A program made the translations under genes and the position numbers. The notes below the pieces were generated by a model, which was not told the DNA's origin, did not search any database, and saw nothing but the letters and a program-made list of their open reading frames with translations. From assembly GCF_025149945.1 (NCBI RefSeq), contig NZ_JALXVH010000027.1, positions 1-38,648 on the forward strand: DNA of 38,648 nt, read 5' to 3'. Source of the DNA: Kocuria sp. p3-SID1428 (GTDB taxonomy: Bacteria > Actinomycetota > Actinomycetes > Actinomycetales > Micrococcaceae). Below, piece by piece: positions 8,686 to 15,040 of this stretch (positions are counted from its first letter, which is position 1; each line of letters opens with the position of its first letter).

Positions 8686-8736
8686 GACGACGCCCCGGAA
8701 GCCCTGCCTCGAGGCGGGTTCCGGGGCGCGGTCGTC
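8686..8736. terminator. Hairpin terminator downstream of the DUF2505 gene
   Basis: Inverted repeat with a perfect 10-bp core (8691-8700 / 8719-8728). It extends outward with a 2-nt bulge to 8686-8690 / 8732-8736, and GC-rich pairing continues in the loop. It lies 30 nt after the stop of the minus-strand DUF2505 gene and upstream of nhaA. Confidence 0.65.
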
Positions 8737-8765
8737 CGGTTCGGCCGTGATGGCCGCCGGGCGGG

Positions 8766-9263
8766 TCAGTGCGAGGCGATCCAGGCATCGGCCTCGCGCG
8801 ACTGCAGGCTCAGGGCCTTGCCGACGTAGGGCTCGGCGGCCGAGGCGATCTTGCCGCCGACCAGCGGGATGTTGGCCTTGACGGTGACGTCGACGGCGAC
8901 GTCGGTGGTCTCGCCCTTGGCGGTCACGGTCTGCGTGCCGGAGCCGGAGACGGGCATCCCGCCCACGGAGACCTCGGTCTGGATGTCGCGGGAGCCGTTG
9001 TCGCGGGGGCCGGACCAGGTGTCGACCTGGGTCACGGTGAGCCCGCCCTTGACGAACTTCCGTGCGATGTCCGGCAGCTTCTCGGCACCCATGCTGCGCA
9101 CGATCGTGACCTTGAACGGACCCGAGGTGTCGCCTTCGACGTTCTGGGACACCAGGGTCGCGCCGCCGCGCTCGGCGACATGGCGGTTGAAGGCCTCATC
9201 GGTGAAGGTCTCGATGACCTTCTCGACGGGGGCGCTGATGGTCTGGCTGGCGTTGACGGCCAC
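8766..9263 (-). CDS. DUF2505 family protein (START/polyketide-cyclase-like fold)
   Basis: 165 aa. Begins AVNASQTISAPVEKVIETF and contains NRHVAERGGA, a middle beta-rich stretch with VTQVDTWSGP and a C-terminal helix AAEPYVGKALSLQSREADAW. This is the pattern of the actinobacterial DUF2505 family, whose fold resembles lipid-binding START/Bet v 1 proteins; no function is established. The GTG at 9263 was chosen because AGCAGGAGGAACCCC stands immediately before it. The frame is open to 9542, but that part is low-complexity and Arg-rich. The gene is divergent from the EPS operon and followed by a hairpin terminator. It marks the left boundary of the EPS insertion. Confidence 0.83.
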   Translation of the reverse strand: MAVNASQTISAPVEKVIETFTDEAFNRHVAERGGATLVSQNVEGDTSGPFKVTIVRSMGAEKLPDIARKFVKGGLTVTQVDTWSGPRDNGSRDIQTEVSVGGMPVSGSGTQTVTAKGETTDVAVDVTVKANIPLVGGKIASAAEPYVGKALSLQSREADAWIASH

Positions 9264-9541
9264 GGGGTTCCTCCTGCTGGGACGACGACGGGCGCTTGCT
9301 CGAGCACGCGGCAGCGGGTCCAGCGCGGAAGGCGACGGTCCGCTCGCGCGCTCGCGGTCACCGGCCATCCTACGGCGAGACCTGGGGCGATCTTGGACAG
9401 CGACCGGAGCCAATAGGTGAGGGGACACCCGGGCACGGCTGTGGGTCCAAGTGCAGTGCCTGCACCGCAGGCGCACGCATGTCGGCGCGTAGGATTTCTC
9501 GCTGAGGTTCCGCTCGGGGGAGCGGAGCTCGAACATCTTCA

Positions 9542-9586
9542 ACCGGCGCCGGAGCGATCGAGGGGGACTCGATCAGCGGCGCCGGT
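9542..9586 (+). promoter_or_regulatory. Leader hairpin before the first gene of the main EPS operon
   Basis: In the 364-bp divergent gap 9264-9627, accggcgccg (9542-9551) pairs with cggcgccggt (9577-9586), and inside it GATCGAG (9556-9562) pairs with CTCGATC (9568-9574). The structure ends 41 nt before the GT start. It could be an attenuator or an mRNA-stabilising stem. A weak -10-like TAGGAT lies at 9490-9495 without a recognisable -35. The rest of the gap shows nothing I can identify. Confidence 0.45.
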
Positions 9587-9627
9587 CTGACGCCGGGTCG
9601 ATCCGCCCGGCCGCTAGGGGGAACCGC

Positions 9628-10797
9628 ATGGAGCACAGCTGTGCCATCGATGTCCTGCACGTCGTCGAGGCCTTCGGCGGCGGCGTGGCCGCGGCCGTGC
9701 GCGACTACGTCCGCGACCTGCCCGAGGCCCGCCATCACATCGTGTGCAGGCTGCGCCCCGAGGCCGATGCGCTCGGGGCGCAGTGGCGGGAGGACTTCGC
9801 CTCCGTCACCGCCATCACCGGCGGGCATCTGGGCGCTGTGCGCACCGTGCGCGAGACGATCCGCGAGCTGCGCCCGTCCGTCGTGCACTCGCACTCCAGC
9901 TACGCAGGCGCGTGGGCCCGCACGGCGGGCATCGGCCTCGACGGCTTCCGCTCCGTCTACACTCCGCACGCATGGGCGTTCGCCCGCCAGGACAAGTCCT
10001 CGCTCGAGCGAGGCGCGTTCCGAGTCGTCGAGCGCGCGCTGCTGCGCCGCACGGATGTCCTGGCGGGGTGCTCGCGGGCCGAGCTGGCGCCGGCGCGAGC
10101 CTGGCGCTCGGACGTCGAGCTGGTCCATGTGCCGAACATCGCCGACGTCGAGACGCTGTCGGCCCCTGCCCTGCGCAGGGAGCCGGCCGATCTGCGCGGA
10201 CTGCTGATCGTGGGCTCCGGCCGTCTGGCCGCGCAGAAGGACCCCGCGTGGTTCCGCGCTGCGGTGGAGGCCGTGCGCGCCGAGGGCCATGCCGTGCGCG
10301 CGATGTGGGTCGGCGGCGGCGACCAGCAGATGCAGGCGCAGCTGGAGTCGGCCGGCATCGAGGTCACCGGGTGGATACCCCCTGCTCAGGTGGAGCGCCA
10401 CCTGGCAGAGGCGGATCTGTACCTGCACACGGCGGCCTGGGAGGGCTTCCCCATCACCGTCCTGGAGGCGGCGCGCCTGGGTCGGCCCATCGTCGTGCGC
10501 TCGATCCAGGCCTTCCACGAGGTGTCGCTGCCCGTTGTGCTCGATCGGCCCGCGGATCTCGCCAAGCGCTGGGAGCGGATCGCTGAGCACGCCACTCGCG
10601 AGCAGATGGTCTCTCAGCAGGACCGGGCACTGCGCGAGAACTGCGCCGGTGTCCAGCACGACAGGCTCGCCCATGCCTACGGGCTCGAGGTCCGGCCATG
10701 GGGCGTGGGCGGATGCGGCGCTCCGGCGCGGCAGAGCGCGACGCCCGAGACCGAGGGCTCCGCGGAGCTGGCAGGATATGCCGGTCCGAGCCGCTGA
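9628..10797 (+). CDS. GT4-family glycosyltransferase, first gene of the main EPS operon
   Basis: 389 aa, GT-B fold. The N-terminal domain opens DVLHVVEAFGGGVAAAVRDY, the glycine-rich acceptor-side loop; PSVVHSHSSYAG and VYTPHAWAF follow. The C-terminal nucleotide-sugar domain has GSGRLAAQKDP, VTGWIPPAQVERHLAEAD and AAWEGFPITVLEAARLGRP, which holds the E-x7-E pattern of retaining GT4 enzymes. It should add one sugar to the growing lipid-linked repeat unit on the cytoplasmic side; donor and linkage cannot be read. The ATG at 9628 follows TAGGGGGAACC. It is 31 bp upstream of the phosphopantetheinyl transferase gene, probably in the same transcript. The C-terminal 35 residues are low-complexity. 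Confidence 0.88.
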   Translation: MEHSCAIDVLHVVEAFGGGVAAAVRDYVRDLPEARHHIVCRLRPEADALGAQWREDFASVTAITGGHLGAVRTVRETIRELRPSVVHSHSSYAGAWARTAGIGLDGFRSVYTPHAWAFARQDKSSLERGAFRVVERALLRRTDVLAGCSRAELAPARAWRSDVELVHVPNIADVETLSAPALRREPADLRGLLIVGSGRLAAQKDPAWFRAAVEAVRAEGHAVRAMWVGGGDQQMQAQLESAGIEVTGWIPPAQVERHLAEADLYLHTAAWEGFPITVLEAARLGRPIVVRSIQAFHEVSLPVVLDRPADLAKRWERIAEHATREQMVSQQDRALRENCAGVQHDRLAHAYGLEVRPWGVGGCGAPARQSATPETEGSAELAGYAGPSR

Positions 10798-10828
10798 TCC
10801 GCAGCTGGGCTGATCGAAGGAGCCCGCC

Positions 10829-11845
10829 ATGTCTGCTGCGCCGCAGGCCTCCCGCCGCGTCGTCGCGGTGGGCTGCGACATCCAGGCCCACGGGCCGGTG
10901 GCGGAGGCGATCGAAGCCTTCGGCCCGGCCTACCTCCGTCGTGTGCTCCACCCCCAGGAGAGGGTCGGCCTAGATGCGCCGGCGGAGGGGGCCGCACCCG
11001 ATCCGGAGCTCACGGCGCGTGTGGCCCGTTTGGTGGCGCTCAAGGAAACTGTCATGAAATGTCTGGACCTCAGCGCCTCAGATCCGATTTCATGGACGGA
11101 CATACGATGTGCACCGATCCGACGGCGATCCTCCGCCGAGGGGGCCGGATCCGAGGAGCAGACCGCTCATCAGGTGCAGCTGCATGGATCGGCCGCTCTC
11201 ATGGCGCGGCGACGGGGGATCCGCAGCTTCCTGGCAGTGGCCTCGACCACCGTGCCCGCTGCGCGCACCGCGCAGACGGGGGAGACGGTGGTCCTGTCCG
11301 CGACGGCGAGAGCCGTCGCGCTGTCGGGACGGTCACCTGAGGGGAGGATCGAGGCGGGGACGGCTCCGGGGACGCTGGATGCGTCCCGGAGGCCGGGGGT
11401 CCCGGGGGATGCCGCGAAGTGCCGCTCAGCGGTCCGCGGCATGCCGGCCGGGACTCAGCACAGGGGAACGGGGAATCCGCACGGCGATGTTCTGCCGGTG
11501 GAGGGGCTGCGGGTAGCAGCCGCAACCGCTCCCGCACAACTGGGGGACCTCTCAGGTCCCCCCGAAGAATCGGGGAGAAGCAGAATGAGCAGCACCGAAG
11601 AGATCATCGCCGAGGTCCGTCAGGTCGTCGCCCAGCACGGGCATCTGGCCCAGGACGCGGGTTCGCTGGCGGAATCCGACAGCCTCTATGCGGCGGGAAT
11701 GACCTCGCACGCATCCGTCAATGTGATGCTCGGGGTGGAGGACGCCTTCGATCTCGAGTTCCCGGAGCAGATGCTGACCAAGGAGACCTTCGAGAGCCTG
11801 GAGTCCATCGCCGCCGCGGTGCGCACCCTCGAGGAGCAGCAGTGA
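10829..11845 (+). CDS. AcpS-like 4'-phosphopantetheinyl transferase, in-frame fusion to acyl carrier protein
   Basis: 338 aa. Residues 10-165 resemble holo-ACP synthase: GCDIQ (Asp17, Mg2+ binding), HPQERV near 41-46, and LVALKETVMKCL with the Lys72-Glu73 pair of the WxxKEA motif. The enzyme would attach phosphopantetheine from CoA to the ACP serine. No stop codon follows the expected end of the domain; the frame continues through about 85 residues of Pro/Gly/Arg-rich sequence straight into a complete ACP (residues 253-338). The linker region has several strong DNA hairpins and the ACP has its own ATG and ribosome site, so the linker may be an intergenic region that happens to stay open, with only some translation reading through. 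The ATG at 10829 follows GAAGGAG. The enzyme call is fairly sure; the fusion status is open. Confidence 0.75.
   Translation: MSAAPQASRRVVAVGCDIQAHGPVAEAIEAFGPAYLRRVLHPQERVGLDAPAEGAAPDPELTARVARLVALKETVMKCLDLSASDPISWTDIRCAPIRRRSSAEGAGSEEQTAHQVQLHGSAALMARRRGIRSFLAVASTTVPAARTAQTGETVVLSATARAVALSGRSPEGRIEAGTAPGTLDASRRPGVPGDAAKCRSAVRGMPAGTQHRGTGNPHGDVLPVEGLRVAAATAPAQLGDLSGPPEESGRSRMSSTEEIIAEVRQVVAQHGHLAQDAGSLAESDSLYAAGMTSHASVNVMLGVEDAFDLEFPEQMLTKETFESLESIAAAVRTLEEQQ
11409..11562 (+). promoter_or_regulatory. Hairpin cluster between the PPTase domain and the ACP start
   Basis: Three inverted repeats lie in the linker. atgccgcg/cgcggcat at 11409-11416/11435-11442 encloses a ccgc/gcgg stem (11422-11425/11429-11432). 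GGCTGC/GCAGCC lies at 11505-11510/11516-11521. A perfect 9-bp stem gggggacct/aggtccccc with a 3-nt loop lies at 11542-11550/11554-11562, ending 22 nt before the ACP ATG. They may set a higher dose of ACP by mRNA processing, or act as an attenuator. Confidence 0.5.
11585..11845 (+). CDS. Acyl/aminoacyl carrier protein (internal start of the fused frame)
   Basis: 86 aa, normal ACP size. The helix-I region STEEIIAEVRQVVAQHG is followed by DSLYAAGMTSHASVNVML, where Ser41 is the likely phosphopantetheine site. The usual D-S-L is replaced by T-S-H. To my recollection the G-(L/M)-T-S-x-A pattern marks the carrier proteins that partner aaRS-like amino acid:[carrier protein] ligases rather than fatty-acid ACPs. 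Helices II-III follow (EDAFDLEFPEQMLTKETF). ATG 11585 is preceded by GGGGAGAAGCAGA. The stop overlaps the GTG of the dehydrogenase gene. It may be made both alone and as the C-terminal part of the PPTase fusion. Confidence 0.85.
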   Translation: MSSTEEIIAEVRQVVAQHGHLAQDAGSLAESDSLYAAGMTSHASVNVMLGVEDAFDLEFPEQMLTKETFESLESIAAAVRTLEEQQ

Positions 11846-13047
11846 GCGCCCCGACGCGCGAGAACCGCAGCGGCTCCGGCGAGGACATGGAGCGCAGGGA
11901 CTGGTCCGAGCGGATCGACGCCGTGGTCGCGGCCGCAGCGGCCGCCGCTTCCGATGTCGATGCTCAGGGGCGCTTCCCCCAGGAGATGCTGGACGCCGCG
12001 CGCGAGCAGCTGATCCTGGGCGCTCACGTGCCGGCCGTGCACGGCGGCCTGGGTCGTTCGATCACGGAGATCTGCCGGCTGGTGGAGGCCTTGGGCGCGG
12101 TCTGCGCCTCCTCGGCCGCTGTGATCGCCATGCACTTCAGCCAGGAGCTGTGCCTGACCCGCCACGTCGACCTCGAGGAGGACACCGCGCTGTCGAGCTT
12201 CACCTGCGCAGTGGCCGCTGAGCAGCTGCTGCTGGCCTCCTCGACGACAGAGAAGAACATCGGCGGCGACACCCGCACGTCGTCGTGCGCGGTCGTGGCC
12301 CACGACGACGGCAGCGTCACCGTGGCAAAGTCGGCTCCCGTGATCTCCTACGGGCGCTTCGCCGACGCGATCCTGGTGACGGCGCGCCGTGATCCGGAGG
12401 CACCGGCCTCCGAGCAGTCACTGGTGGTCGTGCCGCGCGAGCACCTGAGTCTGGAGCGCACCAGCGAGTGGGACGCCCTGGGCCTGCGCGGCACCATGTC
12501 CGAGGGCTTCGAGCTGGAGGGCACCGTGTCGGCAGACATGGTGCTGCCGGTCGACTTCGCGACCATCTCCGCACAGACCATGCTTCCGGCATCGCACACG
12601 CTGTGGGCGTCGTCCTGGCTGGGCCTGGCCACCGGAGCCGGTGCCGTGGCTCGGCGCTTCATCCAGAAGAAGGCCCGCTCGAACCCCGGGACCACGCCTC
12701 CGGGAGCCCTGCGACTGGCCGAGCTCGAGCTGCGGATCCAGTCGATGACCGACACCGTGCGCAGCTCGATCGCCCGCTTCGAGGAGGCCGCCCACGATCC
12801 CGAGCTGGCCACGTCCATGCACTTCGCGATCGCCATGAACACGCTCAAGGTCTCGACCTCCGAGTCCGTGCGCGCGATCGTCTCCGAGGCCATGGTCATC
12901 GTGGGCATCGCCTCGTACTCGAACACCGGCCCGTTCTCGCTCGCGCGCTCGCTGCGCGATGCCATGGGGCCGTCGCTGCAGGTCAACAACGACCGCATCC
13001 TGAACAGCAGCGCCTCGCTGCTGACCGTCTCCAAGGGGCGGGCATGA
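11842..13047 (+). CDS. Acyl-CoA dehydrogenase-like flavoprotein, probably acting on the carrier-bound amino acid
   Basis: 401 aa. The N-terminal helical domain has GAHVPAVHGGLGRSITEICR and SSAAVIAMHFSQELC. The middle domain covers TEKNIGGDTRTSS to VSADMVLPVDF. The C-terminal helical bundle includes the flavin-region motif ARSLRDAMGPSLQVNNDR. The whole length fits the acyl-CoA dehydrogenase superfamily, which uses FAD. The usual YEGT-E segment with the catalytic glutamate is replaced by LQVNNDRILNSS, so standard fatty acyl oxidation is doubtful; relatives in natural-product pathways oxidise carrier-bound aminoacyl groups. The GTG at 11842 overlaps the ACP stop (GTGA) and is preceded by GAGGAG. 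The gene also overlaps the next start (ATGA). Family is sure; substrate is inference. Confidence 0.87.
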   Translation: MSAPTRENRSGSGEDMERRDWSERIDAVVAAAAAAASDVDAQGRFPQEMLDAAREQLILGAHVPAVHGGLGRSITEICRLVEALGAVCASSAAVIAMHFSQELCLTRHVDLEEDTALSSFTCAVAAEQLLLASSTTEKNIGGDTRTSSCAVVAHDDGSVTVAKSAPVISYGRFADAILVTARRDPEAPASEQSLVVVPREHLSLERTSEWDALGLRGTMSEGFELEGTVSADMVLPVDFATISAQTMLPASHTLWASSWLGLATGAGAVARRFIQKKARSNPGTTPPGALRLAELELRIQSMTDTVRSSIARFEEAAHDPELATSMHFAIAMNTLKVSTSESVRAIVSEAMVIVGIASYSNTGPFSLARSLRDAMGPSLQVNNDRILNSSASLLTVSKGRA

Positions 13048-14030
13048 GCGGCGGGGCGCAGGCCGGGATGCCGCAGACTCCCGCCGAGGAGATGTCCCAG
13101 GAGCAGCGCTTCGAGGCCGAGCTGCTCCAGGCCGGGTGGCTGCTGCCCACGCTGGGACAGGGGATCACGGGCACCGGGGCGGTCATGGAGGCCGTCGTGC
13201 AGGGCCTGATCCTGGCCGCGCGCGAGCGAGCCGTGGCCCTGCCCCGCCCCGGTCGGCTCGAAGCCCTCCGCTTCCCGCCGGTCAATGCCCGCAGCCTGCT
13301 CGAGCGCACGGACTACGTGGCCAGCTTCCCGCAGCTGCTGGGGACGATCGACACCTTCGAGGGCGACACGAAGGCCCACCGGCGGCTGCTGGCCGACCGC
13401 GAGGCGGGCCAGCCGTGGGACGGACACATGTCGACCAGCGGCTATGCGCTGGTGCCCGCGGCCTGTCACCCGCTCTACGGCGCCCTGCAGCTGGGGGCGA
13501 GCCGCGGCGAGGTCGACGGCACGGTCTACTCGCTGATCGGCGACTGCTTCCGCAACGAGCCGTCGCCGGACCCCATGCGCTTCGTCTCCTTCCGCATGCT
13601 CGAGTTCGTGCTCGTGGGCACCCCGGAGCAGGCGCTGGCCCACCGCCAGGCCATGCTCGAGCTCGGCTCGGGGCTGCTGCGCGATCTGGGACTGGATGTC
13701 GAGATCGAGTCCGCGAACGACCCGTTCTTCGGCCGTGCCGGCGTCATGCTCGCCAAGGGGCAGCTGCAGGCCGAGCTGAAGTTCGAGATCACGGCACCGG
13801 TCTACGGCACCCATCGCACGGCGATCGCCTCCGGCAACTACCACGAGGATCACTTCGGCGCCGAGTTCGACCTGCACGGCGCCGACGGCTCGGTGGCGCA
13901 CTCCGCGTGCTTCGGTTTCGGCCTGGAGCGCGTGGCGCTTGCGCTGGCCCGGGTCCACGGCACCGAGCTGAGGGCCTGGCCCGAGCAGGTGCGGGCCCTT
14001 CTCGGCCTGCCGACGGGGGAGACCGGATGA
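13044..14030 (+). CDS. Class II aaRS-like amino acid:[carrier protein] ligase
   Basis: 328 aa. Homologue of the catalytic core of atypical (methanogen-type) seryl-tRNA synthetase without a tRNA-binding domain. Motif 2 is GDCFRNEPSP...RFVSFRMLEFV (about 167-189) and motif 3 is ACFGFGLERVALAL (288-301). The zinc ligands known for Bradyrhizobium Bll0957 (Cys131, Glu176, Cys279) match here as Cys141 in VPAACHPLYG, Glu187 in RMLEFV and Cys289 in HSACFGFG, with nearly the same spacing. Characterised members activate glycine or alanine with ATP and transfer it to the phosphopantetheine arm of a small carrier protein, not to tRNA; the ACP three genes upstream is the obvious partner. ATGA overlaps at both ends indicate coupled translation. 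Family assignment is strong; amino acid identity is unknown. Confidence 0.92.
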   Translation: MSGGAQAGMPQTPAEEMSQEQRFEAELLQAGWLLPTLGQGITGTGAVMEAVVQGLILAARERAVALPRPGRLEALRFPPVNARSLLERTDYVASFPQLLGTIDTFEGDTKAHRRLLADREAGQPWDGHMSTSGYALVPAACHPLYGALQLGASRGEVDGTVYSLIGDCFRNEPSPDPMRFVSFRMLEFVLVGTPEQALAHRQAMLELGSGLLRDLGLDVEIESANDPFFGRAGVMLAKGQLQAELKFEITAPVYGTHRTAIASGNYHEDHFGAEFDLHGADGSVAHSACFGFGLERVALALARVHGTELRAWPEQVRALLGLPTGETG

Positions 14031-15040
14031 CCGCGACGACCTCCGCCGCCGGACTCGGGGTCGCAGCGCTGAGCCCTGAGGGCTTCATCCAGCACCCGCT
14101 GCACCGGGACGAGTCCGTCTGGTCGAACACGAACTGCTACCTGGACGTGTGGATCGAGCTGCTGCACGGACTCGGCCACGCCCCGGAGCCGCTGTTCGCG
14201 GCGGCGGTCGCGGCCACGGCCCAGGCCACGCAGTTCGAGTTCCTCAAGGTGGATCACCGCGACCTCGAGGAGGTCACCGGGATCCGGGTGGGCGAGCACG
14301 ACATCTGGCTGGGGCTGCAGGAGCAGGTCATGCTGCAGCTGGGCCTGGGCAACCCCATGCTGATCGAGGCCGATGCGTTCTGGCTGCCCGACACCCGCGG
14401 CGTGTCCTACGGGCAGGAGCACACCAAGACCTCGATCGTTGTGCTGCATGCCGATCCGGAGGCGAGCGAGCTCGTCTACCTGCACAATGAAGGGCTGCAC
14501 CGGCTCGACGGCGCGGATTTCGACCACGTGCTGGGGGCCGGGCGCAGCCAGGGGATCGTGCCCTCGCCCTACACGGAGCTGATCTCCCTGGCCGGCCTGC
14601 GCGATCCGCAGGAGGTCGACTCGGCGGCGCAGACCAGGCGCCTGCTGCGGCTGCATGCGGCCAGGGCACCAAAGTCGAACCCGGTCGCCGAGCTGATGGA
14701 CATCCTGCGCTCGCGCTTCGCCTGGCTGGCGGAGAACGGGATGGACGGCTATCACGCGCTGTGCTTCGAGACCACGCGACAGCTCGGCGTGGTCGCCATG
14801 CTGGCCGCCGCCGCGTGCCGCCACGCCGAGGTCCCGGAGCTGGAACCGGCGGCCCAGGCGTGGAGCGCCGTCTCGGAGGAGGCCAAGGGCATGCAGTTCC
14901 AGCTGGCCCGGCTGGCTCGCGGCCGCCGCTCCTCGGCACTTGCCGCCACCATGGACTCCGCTGTCCAGCACTGGGGGCAGGCGGCTGAGGCGCTGGCCGC
15001 CTGGGCCGCTGACGGCGGCGGGCCCGAGCCCGCGTCATGA
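14027..15040 (+). CDS. DUF1839 family protein, candidate aminoacyl transferase
   Basis: 337 aa, no established function. Conserved blocks are SNTNCYLDVWIELLHGLG (34-50), FEFLKVDHRDLEEVTGI, LIEADAFWLPDTRGVSYG (112-129), EHTKTSIVVL (131-140) and ELVYLHNEGLHRL. This matches the DUF1839 family, which I recall occurring beside aaRS-like carrier protein ligases. The order Cys37, His132, Asn154 with ADAFWLPDT before the histidine looks like the N-terminal domain of butirosin BtrH, a papain-like enzyme that moves an acyl group from a carrier protein to an aminoglycoside amine. If so, this protein would transfer the aminoacyl group from ACP to a sugar. That role is an inference from motif order only. 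Overlaps neighbours by ATGA at both ends. Confidence 0.8.
   Translation: MTATTSAAGLGVAALSPEGFIQHPLHRDESVWSNTNCYLDVWIELLHGLGHAPEPLFAAAVAATAQATQFEFLKVDHRDLEEVTGIRVGEHDIWLGLQEQVMLQLGLGNPMLIEADAFWLPDTRGVSYGQEHTKTSIVVLHADPEASELVYLHNEGLHRLDGADFDHVLGAGRSQGIVPSPYTELISLAGLRDPQEVDSAAQTRRLLRLHAARAPKSNPVAELMDILRSRFAWLAENGMDGYHALCFETTRQLGVVAMLAAAACRHAEVPELEPAAQAWSAVSEEAKGMQFQLARLARGRRSSALAATMDSAVQHWGQAAEALAAWAADGGGPEPAS

Noticed and set aside
9470..9495. Sigma70-like promoter with -10 TAGGAT before the EPS operon
   Set aside because: No acceptable -35 at 16-18 bp; noted in the leader entry only.
11419..11841. Long N-terminal extension of the dehydrogenase frame
   Set aside because: It only re-reads the ACP gene in another frame; the GTG at 11842 has a ribosome site and a 4-nt overlap.
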